A stretch of 64,000 bases of DNA from Cranoglanis bouderius. Its lineage: Eukaryota > Chordata > Actinopteri > Siluriformes > Cranoglanididae. Shown one piece after another: positions 35,101-64,000 of the stretch; the stretch's first letter is position 1; each line of letters starts with the position of its first letter. The DNA lies in the NCBI GenBank assembly GCA_023630585.1, contig CM042543.1:15120260-15184259 (forward strand). The letters are read 5' to 3'. The notes under the pieces were generated by a model. The model saw only the letters and a list, made by a program, of their open reading frames with translations, made no database searches and was not told the origin of the DNA. Both the position numbers and the translations under genes were made by a program.

Positions 35101-35684
35101 TAAATATTTTATAAAGCAATGCAGGTTTTATGCAACTCTGTCTTTACATGGAAGAAAGAACAATCATCAGTCATATGCTGACTGAGATACTGTGTTACTG
35201 TAATTTTTTACTAATAGCATGTCCACCACCTATTGTTTTTTCTTGGGTGGTTTAGTTTATTAAATTTAATTTTCATGATTTGCGAGTCATAGAGTTGTAA
35301 CCAATCTGTTTCACTGATGTGCCTTGTTGTAAAAACTTGGTTTTGAATTTCTAATAGTCTATACTTAAAGCACCTTGAGATATTCCACTGAAAATAAATT
35401 GTTGTATAAATTATCTAACCCAACTCTGGCAGTAAACCCCTGTCAGTGATCTCTCAGTGATATTGTTATAATCCTAACAATACCTAGACTACTTGACACA
35501 AGTACCACTCCACCTCTCATTAAACAGATTTTGTCCCACTCAGTTTGATAACTGAGAAGCATGTTGAAGCAATTCTGGTTGAATGGTGATGCTGCTTTAA
35601 CTGCTTTAGTCCTGAATTATATTTCAGGAATACAAAAATATTCTCTCCCAACTTGAAAAAAAGGAGAGCTATGTGCAAATGCGT
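35101..35684. other. No recognisable gene
   Basis: Spacer without a recognised feature. Confidence 0.45.
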
Positions 35685-35850
35685 TTCATTGATTATACTG
35701 TAGCTCAGCCTTTAATACGATCATCCCTTCTAAACTTATAACCAAGCTTCACAATCTGGTCTATCCACCATCATGTGCAACTGGAAGACCCCAGACAGTC
35801 TGCCAAGTACATCTCCCACACTCTCATCATGAACAGAGGTACCTCCTCTG
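35685..35850 (+). pseudogene. LINE reverse-transcriptase fragment
   Basis: With frame changes the translation resembles the 'FIDYSSAFNTIIP..L..KL..LG' and 'CNW' blocks of L2-type reverse transcriptases ('cattgattatactgtagctcagcctttaatacgatcatccc'). Very short and decayed. Confidence 0.5.
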
Positions 35851-35911
35851 AGAGAGAGAGAGAGATATATCAGTGACATACATGTATTGTATATATACTC
35901 CAGGCTCTATA

Positions 35912-36391
35912 TACAGTATTGTGCAAAAGTTTTAGGCACATGCAAAGAAATGCTGTAGAGCAAAGCTGCCTTCAGAATAATGAAAGTAAATGTTTCTACA
36001 TTAAAAAAAAAAAAAAAATACTGTAAAGAGCAGTAAACAGTAGTAAATGAAACAAAGTCAGTATTTGTTGTGACATAAAAATACAAATTAAAATAAAAAA
36101 TAGTAGTCTCCAGTACAATTTATGACTTTGACTTTTGCACTTGCTTCTTATTTTTGCAGCAAAACCCAGCAGCCTTCATTTTGTTTTTTGTCTGAAAATT
36201 GTCTCTTACGTAATATGCTGCTTTCTTTAATGGCATACAAACATTTTTCTGTAACATTTCATTTTGTGCTAGGAAACTGATGTTTGGGAATCTAAAATGT
36301 TTTTTGATAATGTAGAAGTCATAAAGTAAAAAATCTATAACAAAGCTTGTACTAAAAAAAAATAGGGTGCCTAAAATTTTTGCACAGTATA
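35912..36391. mobile_element. MITE, mariner/Tc1-type, complete
   Basis: Left end TA-cagtattgtgcaaaagtttt and right end aaaatttttgcacagta-TA are inverted repeats about 25 bp long. The copy is 480 bp and non-coding. A second copy of the same family is at 13348-13779, in reverse orientation. The following 36392-36450 is the tail of a SINE ('gtacagaaaatggatggat'). Confidence 0.8.
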
Positions 36392-36450
36392 TGCTCCAGG
36401 TTCCTCACAACCCTGTGTAGGATAAACAGTACAGAAAATGGATGGATCGA

Positions 36451-37907
36451 TGGCTATGCAATATATTACAACCACTAAACTATTATTTATACCAGTAGTT
36501 TTTACATTCATATTTCTTCTTCCATACTCATCCTGCACTACATCTCAACACTGTTGTTATTTATAATCTCTTTTATTTGTACCCTTCTACTCTTTAAATT
36601 ACTGTTTTTAAATTTTACTTTACTGTCTTTATTATTCTTTTCTACTGCATTACCTGTGAAGAGTGTGCAAACTAAGAATCTCATTGTACAAAAAACCTTG
36701 TGCATCCTGTACATTACCCACTCATATATTGCAATTGCCCCCATAAATGATTATAAATCTAAAGTCAGGTTTATCACCGTTTAAAATATTTAATGTCTAT
36801 TCCAGTGAGTGCTAGGAATTATTCCAACTACACTGATGATGTTTTCAGTAACATTGGAAATTAAATGAATTTCAAGGAAACCAGGTCCTTTAAAACATAC
36901 TTACTTTAAAAAAAACCCAACAACAACAAAAACACTACATTAAATGACTTTTCATGAACAGTATTTCATACATTAATTTTTGGTTGGTGAAATTCTATGG
37001 ATAAATCTATTTCACGGTAGAGGATGCAAAAAAGGTAAATGTGTGGAAGTTGTGTGTAGCTTGAGCTCTAGGCATTATTTTAAAAAGAGAATTATAAAAT
37101 ACACAGATTTAATGTATCACCTTGTTTAAACATTCTTTTTGTGACTGATCAAAGAATTTATATTATTCCCATTTTTCATTTCACTATGTACCAGGCATCA
37201 GGAGTGTTGACATTATTCAGCTTTTTTGCTGATTCTAAATATTCTTAAGAAATGCTAAAATTTGATTTCGTTTATGATAAATCCAATACTTTCATCGAAG
37301 CCATGGTGTGAAGTGCATTTATATTTCCTAGATCCTACTGGTAAACAATGTTATGAGGCCACAGACTTCTGAACTCTGATGCCTAAAAACACTGCAAGCA
37401 ACATACTGGAGGCCACATAAATTGCAGGTATTATAGCATTCAACAGTTTTTCCTTAAACCAAATGACTGATCATATTAATCCTGCTTTAATCAGCACTAT
37501 GTTAGTGGTGTAGTTTAAAAGAGCCAGATGCTCTATCCAAGTGCAGGTTTAACTAGGGTGCAGAATCCTGAAAAGTATACAATAAAGCAAATGACCACAT
37601 TAGAATTGACATGATTTACCATTTACAGGACAGGAAATACTGTAAATGACAACTCTGATAAACTCAGGAACTGATTAAAAAAAAAAAAGAAAAAAAAAAA
37701 AGGGAGAATGTTAAAACTTTTAGGTGGGGATAAATGCATTAGGAAATTGACCCTAGGATCAAAACCAAGGTATTGCTATTGTTTCTGTCTACAGCTGAGT
37801 GTGTTTGGAGAGAGAGAAGAAGCAAGAGGGAATAACTGTTCCTGCTGTGCTTCCACATATAGTTTTTATTAATTAAGACTAAAGAGCAGGTGTGACATTA
37901 GGACAGT
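36451..37907. other. No recognisable gene
   Basis: AT-rich spacer before the sec23a 3' end. No domain seen in short frames. Confidence 0.5.
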
Positions 37908-38520
37908 TTTATTAGAAACATCAGGTAAATAATTCTATAATACTATGAATAACAAGCATAAATAGCAGAACATCACAAAAAGGTTGTTTTCATACTCCAC
38001 AAGCCAGCATGTTTACGGCTGGGATTATTCATTTCTGCACTACATGGAGATGTGATAGCAAAAAAGAGATTGCATGCCACTCAAGATGATCGTCAGATGG
38101 CAACACACACTTGTAGAATAGGCTACAGTGACACTGCTTCTGTATTTCTAGGGAGTTTTTTGAAAAAGAGATGCATCTGCTATAATAATTCCACTGCAGG
38201 GGAGTAGAGTTTATCATTCGTAACTGGACAGAGACCCTGTTGTAGTTTAGCAGGGGTTCTTTACACCAAGCCTTGTAATCCACCTCAAATGTATAGTCTG
38301 AAGCGTACCCGACTCCAAACACAGCGGATGCAACTGATCTGTTAATTACCAAGCCAGTCATTCGTTAAATTAGGCGTGTTGGGAGTATGGAGAACTTCAT
38401 TTGTGCAGTGTTTGGGTTCACAACATAAAACAGATTAGAAGTCAGATTAGGAGACCTCCTACAGATGTTACTTTGAGGATGTAGAAATGGTGATTGGTGC
38501 ATGTGTGAGTGAGAAAGCTC
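37908..38520 (-). other. sec23a: Probable sec23a 3' untranslated region
   Basis: It follows the stop codon directly on the minus strand. An AATAAA (plus-strand tttatt at 37908-37913) is a candidate polyadenylation signal. The 110-codon frame inside (38029-38361) has no recognisable domain and is taken as chance. Confidence 0.4.
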
Positions 38521-51045
<12,525 letters not shown>

Positions 51046-52013
51046 TGCACCCTCTAGGAACTATGTGCTGTGAGGAAAGTGTACATAAGAATATTGAGTT
51101 GAAGCAGCAATAATAATAGTGAAGTTAACGTGAAATGTGAAAAGGCCACACAGATATTTCACCTAAGCATTACAGCAGCTATTCACATATGTGAAGCCTA
51201 TGAACCTAATGTGTGGTAAAGCTGTGCTAAAAAAGAAAGAGAGCGCTTATATAAAGATGACAGATAACATAAACTGGACTTCCGCTTGCGTCACAGACAA
51301 CCGAGCAGAACTTTCAACTCTGACGCAACGCAAATATCATGTTGGATGTTTGTTGTTGTTTCATCCAAAGGTGATTTCACAGTTCATTATTTAAAAACAC
51401 AAAAAGGTTATTCTGCTAATGTAATGTACAATATCTACAACACCTTTCATATGTGCCTCCGGTGTCTAAACTGGAAAAGTACACGTCTATCAAAAACTTT
51501 CTAAAAATCGGTCATTATTAGCAGACTTGTCTTTCACTGTAATTATTAACAGACTTGTATGAATAGATATGAACAAGAAAACGACGGAGACAAGTCTACG
51601 TTTTAAATCGGGTCATTCATTAGGAATGCCAACGCTGCTAACTAGCTACATTAGCGACGTTAACACCGCTAGACAGCTAAACAGAATATAAACATTTTAT
51701 TTGGCTAAGTACCTGGACCCAAATTGATATTTAATAAATACATACAAATATACTAGGTAAATACACCGTCAGTTACGTTGCCACATCAACACGTCCTTCG
51801 GTTAAACAGACATTTTCGCTAGCGAACGAACTGAATCAGGGTAAGAAGGCTATCTGGAACGGAACCGATACTCGTTTATTTTAATATTTTAGTAGTTAAA
51901 CTACTGAGTACTTTTACTTAAAACAACCAGTCTAATACCTCACAAAATCATATTTAATCAACATCCATATATAACATGCCAGAAGTGATTATTTGGTTAA
52001 ATAATGAACATAC

Positions 52014-52150
52014 CTAAAAGTAGGTTCTCTGAGGCGCTCGGCCGGACTGTACTGAGACGCTGACGTAGCGAACATGGCTGAAGCAGCGCTGCCACGTCAT
52101 TACAGAGCTGCAGAGGAGGAGCTACTGCTGCCTGCCTCTCCTTCAACCAG
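52014..52150 (-). promoter_or_regulatory. sec23a: sec23a 5' non-coding exon and CpG-rich promoter
   Basis: On the minus strand a donor site (CTTTTAG|GTATG) at 52014 ends a likely non-coding first exon. Its partner acceptor (CACAG|CACATAG) at 51067 lies 22 bases upstream of the start codon. The surrounding sequence is richer in CpG than its neighbourhood and has no TATA box that I can see. Transcription start is not defined by the sequence. Confidence 0.55.
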
Positions 52151-52224
52151 AGTTAACCGCTTCACTCCCAACGCCATTACAACGCTTATCATATTACACC
52201 CGCCGAAACCTGTTGTCCATCAGA

Positions 52225-52512
52225 ATGCAAATATTCATTTATCCACTCTTCGTTATCCTGCTCAGGTTGGTGCTGGATCCAAAACCTATCCCGGGGACAC
52301 TAGGTGTTAACAGGAATACACCGTGGATGGGACACCAGTCCATTGCAGTGTACCATGCACACATATATTCACATTTAGAGGCAATTTTGAGGAGCTAATC
52401 CACCTACCAGCATGTGTTTAGGGGTAGGAGAAAACCAGAAAACCCAGAGAAACCCTATGGAACTCCACACAGAGACTAACCCGAGCTCAGGATCAAACCT
52501 AGGAGCTGTAAG
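52225..52512 (-). repeat. SINE copy, first family
   Basis: Reverse-complement reading gives the 'cctcccacag...ggagtttgcat'-like middle and 'tgggataggttttggatcc' end of the family at 1-336, with the tRNA-like head near 52490-52512. It begins within about 200 bp of the sec23a promoter. Confidence 0.65.
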
Positions 52513-52644
52513 GTGGTAACACTTCCCACAAGAATCAAACAGCATCACTGAAGAAAAAAAACAAATTAACAGTTGAGGCATGGCAGCATTCCTTCTAATA
52601 AGAAAGAAGAATGGCCTGTTTTAAATCTTAATCTTGTATTTATA

Positions 52645-54157
52645 TACAGGTGCATCTCAATAAATTAGAATGTCATGGAAAAGTTCATTTATTTCAGTAA
52701 TTCAACTCAAATTGTGAAACTCATGTATTAAATAAATTCAGTGCACACAGACTGAAGTAGTGCATGTCTTTGGTTCTTTTAATTGTGATGATTTTGGCTC
52801 ACATTTAACAAAAACCCACCAATTCACTATCTCAACAAATTAGAATATAGTGACATGCCAGTCAGCTAATCAACTCAAAACACCTGCAAAGGTTTCCTGA
52901 GCCTTCAAAATGGTCTCTCAGTTTGGTTCACTAGGTAAATCACAAACATTCATTGCCAAAGAAGCTGGCTGTTCACAGAGTGCTGTATCCAAGCATGTTA
53001 ACAGAAAGTTGAGTGGGAGGAAAAAGTGTGGAAGAAAAAGATGCGCAACCAACCGAGAGAACCGAAGCCTTATGAGGATTGTCAAGCAAAATCGATTCAA
53101 GAATTTGAGTGAACTTCACAAGGAATGGACTGAGGCTGGGGTCAAGGCATCAAGAGCCACCACACCCAGACATGTCAAGGAATTTGGCTACAGTTGTCAT
53201 ATTCCTCTTGTTAAGCCACTCCTGAACCACAGACAACGTCAGAGGCGTCTTACCTGGGCTAAGGAGAAGAAGAACTGGACTTTTGCCCAGTGGTCCAAAG
53301 TCCTCTTTTCAGATGAGAGAAAGTTTTGTATTTCATTTGGAAACCAAGGTCCTAGAGTCTGGAGGAAGGGTGGAGAAGCTCATAGCCCAAGTTGCTTGAA
53401 GTCCAGTGTTACGTTTCCACAGTCTATGATGATTTGGGGTGCAATGTCATCTGCTGGTGTTGGTCCATTGTGTTTTTTGAAAACCAAAGTCACTGTACCA
53501 GTTTACCAAGAAATTTTGGAGCACTTCATGCTTCCTTCTGCTGACCAGCTTTTTGAAGATGCCGATTTCATTTTCCAGCAGGATTTGGCACCTGCCCACA
53601 CTGCCAAAAGCACCAAAAGTTGGTTAAATGACCATGGTGTTGGTGTGCTTGACTGGCCAGCAAACTCACTACACCTGAACCCCATAGGGAATCTATGGGG
53701 TATTGTCGAGAGGAAAATGAGAAACAAGAGACCAAAAAATGCAGATGAGCTGAAGGTCACTGTCAAAGAAACCTGGGCTTCCATACCACCTCAGCAGTGC
53801 CACAAACTGATCACCTCCATGCCACGCCGAATTGAGGCAGTAATTAAAGCAAAAGGAGCCCCTACCAAGTATTGAGTACATGTACAGTAAATGAACATAC
53901 TTTCCAGAAGGCCAACAATTCACTAAAAATGTTTTCTTTATTGGTCTTATGAAGTATTCTAATTTGTTGATATAGTGAATTGGTGGGTTTTTGTTAAATG
54001 TGAGCCAAAATCATCACAATTAAAAGAACCAAAGACTTAAACTACTTCAGCCTGTGTGCACTGAATTTATTTAATACACGAGTTTCACAATTTGAGTTGA
54101 ATTACTGAAATAAATGAACTTTTCCATGACATTCTAATTTATTGAGATGCACCTGTA
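52645..54157 (+). mobile_element. Tc1-like transposon, complete
   Basis: Left end TA-caggtgcatctcaataaa and right end tttattgagatgcacctg-TA. Inverted repeats extend more than 200 bp inward (aattcactatctcaacaaat at 52820 pairs with atttgttgatatagtgaatt at 53960). The length, 1,509 bp between the TA pairs, and near-perfect repeats indicate a young copy. Confidence 0.93.
52910..53875 (+). CDS. Tc1-like transposase, full frame, catalytic Glu lost
   Basis: A 321-residue frame without interruption, close to the usual length of a Tc1 transposase (about 340). The N-terminal paired-like DNA-binding region includes FIAKEAGCSQSAVSKHV (helix-turn-helix) and a basic GRKKCGRKRCA stretch. The DDE domain has D135 in LFSDERKFCISFG and D225 in FQQDLAPAHTAK. 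The third catalytic residue should be Glu 35 positions after D225 in NPIENLWG; here it is Gly260 (codon ggg, 53687-53689). The preceding SPDLNP motif is also altered to NSLHLNP. The protein could still bind the terminal repeats but should not cut DNA. The one-base change from GAG explains the loss. Confidence 0.92.
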   Translation: MVSQFGSLGKSQTFIAKEAGCSQSAVSKHVNRKLSGRKKCGRKRCATNRENRSLMRIVKQNRFKNLSELHKEWTEAGVKASRATTPRHVKEFGYSCHIPLVKPLLNHRQRQRRLTWAKEKKNWTFAQWSKVLFSDERKFCISFGNQGPRVWRKGGEAHSPSCLKSSVTFPQSMMIWGAMSSAGVGPLCFLKTKVTVPVYQEILEHFMLPSADQLFEDADFIFQQDLAPAHTAKSTKSWLNDHGVGVLDWPANSLHLNPIGNLWGIVERKMRNKRPKNADELKVTVKETWASIPPQQCHKLITSMPRRIEAVIKAKGAPTKY

Positions 54158-54201
54158 TATTTACAAACTTATTATTTACTTAATATTTAAATAATTTCAC
54201 T

Positions 54202-55314
54202 TACACTCATGAGCACTTTATCAGGAACATAGTAATACTGGGTAGGGCCTCCCTCTGCACTCAAAACAGCCTCAATTCTTCATGCCATGGATTCCATAAG
54301 ATGTTGGAACCATTCCTTTGAGATTCAGGTCCATGTTGATATGAGTGTATCACAGACTTCCTGCAGATTTTTCAGGTGCACTTTCATGCTGTGAATCTCC
54401 CATTCTACCACATCCCAAAGGTGTTCTACTGGATTCAGATAGAGTGACTGGGAAGGCCACTGAAGAACACTGAACTCATTGTCATATTCATGAAACCAGT
54501 TTAAGACGACTTTTGGTTTGTGACATGGTGCATTATCATGCTTTAAGTAGCCATTAGAAGATGGGTAAATTGTGGCCATGATGGGATGCACAATGTTCTG
54601 TGGCATTCATGCAGTGATTGATTAGTATTAATGGGCCCAAAGTGTGCCAAGATAACATTCCCCATACCATTACACCACCTCCATCAGCCTGGACTGTTGA
54701 CACAGTGCAGATTGGGTCCATGAATTCATGTTGTTGGTGCCAAATTCTGACCCTACCATCTGTGTGCCTCAGCAGAAATCGAGATTCATCAGACCAGGCT
54801 ACATTTTTCCAGTCTTCAACTGTCCAGTTTTGGTAAGTCTGTGTCTACTGCAGCCTCAGCTTTCTGTACTTGGCTGACAGAAGTGGAGCCCAGCGTGGTG
54901 GTCTGCTGTTGTAGCCCATCTGCCTCAAGGTTCGATGCATTCTGTGATGCTTTTCTGCTCATCACAATCGTACAGAGTGGTTATTTGAGTTACTGAACCA
55001 GTCTCCATTGTCCAGTGACAAGGTGTTTCTGTCTGCAGAACTGCTGCTCACTAGATGTTTTTTTCTTTATTACACCATAATCCCAGGAGATTAGCAGTTA
55101 TAGAATTACTTAAATCAGCCTGTTTGGCACCAACAATCATGTCACAGTCAAAATCACTGAAATCACATTTTCCCCCCTTCTGATTGTTGATATGAACATT
55201 ACCTGAAGCTTCTGACCCATATATGAGCATTGCACTGCTGCCACATGATTAGCTGATTAGATAATTGCATGAATTAGTTGGTGTACAGGTGTTCCCAAGT
55301 GCTCAATGAGTGTA
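54202..55314 (-). mobile_element. Decayed Tc1-like transposon
   Basis: Left end TA-cactcatgagcactttatcaggaac and right end gttcccaagtgctcaatgagtg-TA are inverted repeats. It lies only 44 bp from the younger Tc1 element at 52645-54157 and points the other way. Confidence 0.85.
54325..54606 (-). pseudogene. Tc1-like transposase C-terminal remnant
   Basis: A 93-codon frame keeps YLKHDNAPCHKPKVVLNWF (second catalytic Asp) and LYLNPVEHLWDVVEWEI (third catalytic Glu). The N-terminal and central parts further right (54606-55200) can be followed by similarity but are broken by stops and deletions. Confidence 0.85.
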
Positions 55315-55444
55315 TATTTTACATAACACTTCAAGGGTTCATTATAAATTGATCTTATCAAATTTCTACAGCATTTTTCTCCTTAACTCCTTAAACCAAA
55401 CTGAGAGACAAACACAACAAAATAAATGAACATCAATTAAAATG

Positions 55445-56171
55445 TTGCTATATAAATTTATTATATTATGACAAAATATTGCCACAGACTTATCTGACAC
55501 TACAGTTCTTTTCTCACATACAAAGCCAAAGTTCTTCTAGGGCACTTCCAGGAAAAAAGGACTCAGACAATGAACCATGATCTCTTATTTTTTTCCCCCC
55601 GACTGTAAACATCTTAATCACCAAAGGGGGAACAAAATCAAAAAATCTGTTTGCCTTGAGATTCATACATAATGACAGCAGCAATTACTAGCAACGTTTT
55701 AAAAAGGATGAACATGTCTGAATGTGTGTTGTGTGGTACACAGGTAGCCAGATCTGACTCCTTTAAACATTTCACCTTTCCTTGCAGTCTAAAAAAAAGA
55801 CATAACTAAATAATGTTAATTAACATTTAGACTGCATTCATATAACTCAGCAAAACAGCAAAATAAAGAAAAGAAAAAAAGGATTTATTTATTACAGGAT
55901 GTTGGCTTTAAATGTAGTCTAATGTTTTAAAACTACGTAGTTCTCACTGATCAAACTTTAAAGTGAAACAGTCTGATTAGTGAATGCTTTCTCCAGTAAA
56001 TCGCAGCTTTATAAATACTCAAGTCTCTGAATATTTTACATGGTTTAATAAATGACTGTATTATCTGAGGCAAAAAAAAAAAAGAGAGAAAGAAAATCCT
56101 GCTCCACTTAGGTTTTTCTTTTGTTAAAATCCATCAGGATAATTTTCATCTTTTATTCAAGGCTGAAGTAT
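55445..56171 (-). other. srp54: Probable srp54 3' untranslated region
   Basis: It follows the srp54 stop codon on the minus strand. An AATAAA candidate (plus-strand tttatt) is at about 55457-55462. The exact cleavage site is not known. Confidence 0.4.
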
Positions 56172-61853
<5,682 letters not shown>

Positions 61854-62756
61854 GTTTGCAGTTTAAATAGGTAGCGACCTACGATAAGACGACACAGTGT
61901 ATTAATCACACGCACTGGTTCAGTGCTTGTAACCACTGTAATTTTATAACTATGTTTATGTAGTAATGAGTAATAGAAGATAATGATTTCCCCCCATACG
62001 TGTTAGGAGAACAGGAGCTCTGTAGTAAGGTGGGGGATCCCCCACAGACTTTTAACCAGTCAGCTTATTCCCTTTCAGGCGATACAGGCACCAGGGACCC
62101 AGTCAATAAGACGAATAAGTGTTGATTTCCAGTCTGTCCGCACACAAACCCAAACATACATTTTAATCACGGCATTTTAATACAATTACGGTCTATTATG
62201 AGAGGAAACAAATACAATAATAGCATCGCTTAAAATGTGCTGAGCTAGCAACACTATAATCTGTAACTAAGATCAGTGTGTGGCTCTTCTGAGGCTATAA
62301 GGGAACACTCTGCAACTAGTTGTGTTCTTTCTTGTTTCTGTTGTGTATATTATCCCTTCTGACCAGAACAGCCAAAACACCAAAGCAGGCGAGGTTGGGT
62401 TTTTTTTTTGGCCAAACAAAAAAGGCCCACGAGTTACTATACACTATCACAACTGTTTTTATTTAATTTTTTTAACTGACTGGAAACTGTGTTTAAAGCG
62501 GCAGATGCAGTGCAAATCCAACGTTTCATTTAATACACAATCACTCAACTAATCCACAAGCAGCAAACCAACGCTAACCAGTTTGATGTGATTTTTTTTT
62601 TTTTTTTTTTTTACCGCTAGCTTGCTCGCGCGATCGCCGAAAACACAAACTGATACAATCTCTTATAAATAAATTACTAACCAATAAAACTACTGATGTG
62701 TTGTTAAACCGTGGAAATCACATTCATGTGAATTGTTTCGTCTTGATTCTTCTTAC

Positions 62757-62960
62757 CGTCGATACAGCTGTTTCAGGGAAAAAGCAGACAAACGTCATCT
62801 CACAAAAAAACCCTCCCATAAAACCTTTCTACTTCCGGGTTACGTACCGGATGTCGTCAGTTCTGTGATGATCTGGAATCGGGCTTTCGCCCTGGCATGA
62901 GGAGAAACGTCAGAATCAGTGGCGTTAAAACTGATCCAGGATCAGTAAAATAACAGTTTA
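62757..62960. promoter_or_regulatory. Shared start region of srp54 and a divergent gene
   Basis: On the minus strand a donor (CGACG|GTAAGAAG) at 62757 ends a likely non-coding srp54 exon whose acceptor (CGTAG|GTCGC) is at 61878. On the plus strand the next exon of the right-hand gene begins at 63404. The CpG-bearing block between about 62620 and 62900 would then serve both directions. Start sites are inferred. Confidence 0.5.
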
Positions 62961-63403
62961 CACATTGAGGGTTTAGTGGAGTGCACAACTATGTACCTTG
63001 TATTTAACATTTCCGCACTGTATTCCAATTATATGTTAAATTTTGTTTCTTCTTTCCCCCTGTCTTGTTCACGTATTTATTTAGAAAATGTTTTCCTATC
63101 AAAGCCGTGGAAATCGTGTTGGGAATAGTCAGCACGCGCCACACACACATTTTAAGGTAGCCCTAACATACGGAAGATTTATTACAAGTTTAATATTACC
63201 CAACTTCTTCTATATAATTACTAATCATGGAACTTGTTACAGGATATTTTATATTGCTGAGTGCAGTTTACTGTAACGCACAGACCAAAATGTTAACAAG
63301 ACTAAATTGCAGCTCAAGAAGCACCTTAAAAATAAGACCAACACTGGCTCCTCCCTATTTTGAAGTACCGTATTGTACATGCGTTTCTCAAACTGCCTCT
63401 TAG

Positions 63404-63914
63404 GTTTGGATTTCAACCACCTAGATCATAACATAGTGATGAAAATGAATTTTAGCGACGCGAAGAATAATATTCTACAAATATTGAGCAGAACAGACTC
63501 TCAGGATCTTGTTAAACTGATCAGTTGGATGAAGCATTCAGGTTCATCCATTTATGTTCCAACTAAGATTATATGAGTAAATTAACTGTGTTACTTGCAT
63601 TACATGTGAAGTGTGTTTATCAAACGAATCAACTGAGTGTTTTTAAGTTAACATTTGTTATTTATATCACCAGATGTGGTAGAATCTTTGTGCTTTTTTG
63701 ACATTCATCATCACTTTTAATTTGCATGTATCTGAGATGTTTGTAGCCAGTTACTGTATTTATTTGGTTATATTCTTTATGTAATCTTTTAGATGATCTT
63801 GATAACTACTTGGTTGACAATCAGAGAGCTATACTCCAAAGTATTGCAGATGACCTGAGAAGTTGTCTTTCCTTGGAGGCTATGTTTCCTTCAGAGACCA
63901 TGGCAATTCAGAAG
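63404..63914 (+). CDS. Unidentified gene, first coding exons (runs off window)
   Basis: Two exons join in frame: 63404-63541 (acceptor after a pyrimidine-rich stretch ending cctcttag) and 63793-63914 (acceptor ttttag, donor AAG|GTTTCA). The start would be the ATG at 63438 or 63444, giving MNFSDAKNNILQILSRTDSQ, then DLVKLISWMKHS, then DDLDNYLVDNQRAILQSIAD, and ending ETMAIQK. The sequence is acidic and helix-rich, with no domain that I recognise. The first donor (TCAG|GTTCAT) is weak, but it is the only one that keeps the frame open; reading on meets a stop at 63574. The gene lies head-to-head with srp54 and continues beyond the right edge. Confidence 0.55.
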
Positions 63915-64000
63915 GTTTCAAGTTCTTCTTGGATTTTTGGTTATCATTGTTTTAGCTTCACGCTTGGCACTTCCTAAAGTCCACTTTGCCTTGCAGACTC

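Noticed and set aside
38029..38361. 110-codon minus-strand frame after sec23a
   Set aside because: It lies within the presumed sec23a 3' untranslated region. I recognise no domain and the downstream position makes translation unlikely.
52074..52310. GEMIN2 first exon
   Set aside because: The peptide shows none of the conserved GEMIN2 words and runs into a SINE.

Overview
This is nuclear DNA from a ray-finned fish. The evidence is two complete spliced vertebrate genes (sec23a and srp54) with long AT-rich introns, long (TC)n, (AC)n and (AT)n microsatellites, and many families of Tc1-like DNA transposons, tRNA-derived SINEs and LINE fragments of the teleost type. The order or species cannot be fixed from the sequence alone. 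About 60% of the window (1 to 37,900) has no host gene I can recognise; the right 26 kb is gene-rich. Left region (1-7,000): a nest of mobile elements. A gag-only LTR element (2,376-5,880, minus strand) sits inside the 5' end of a decayed Tc1-like transposon. Its 596-residue protein joins a Ty3/sushi-type Gag core to a zinc finger whose cysteine/histidine spacing is that of the N-terminal finger of methionine aminopeptidase 1 (METAP1), followed by long Pro/Ser/Cys-rich repeats. Just inside its 5' LTR is a 10-base sequence complementary to the predicted start of its own RNA, as expected for Tf1/sushi-type self-priming. This is the most unusual object in the window. Middle region (7,000-37,900): microsatellites, SINEs, several MITE families with visible inverted repeats, two Tc1-like transposons (20.2 and 32.3 kb) with broken transposases, a decayed L2/CR1-like LINE (23.1-25.3 kb, minus), and a 5'-truncated but open RTE-type LINE with a perfect 15-bp target-site duplication (27.1-29.2 kb). 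Right region (37,900-64,000): sec23a on the minus strand (19 coding exons, 765 residues; COPII coat, ER exit). One of its introns carries a three-exon class A GPCR gene on the opposite strand (342 residues). Upstream of sec23a lie two Tc1-like elements, one with a complete transposase frame that has lost its catalytic glutamate. Then comes srp54 on the minus strand (15 coding exons, 504 residues; signal-recognition-particle GTPase). At the right edge the first exons of an unidentified plus-strand gene start head-to-head with srp54. SRP54 brings secretory proteins to the ER and SEC23A packs them for exit, so the two complete genes serve successive steps of one pathway, though neighbourhood does not prove co-regulation. 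Exon structures were built by hand from splice sites and reading-frame continuity; both sum to the lengths usual for vertebrate SEC23A and SRP54.
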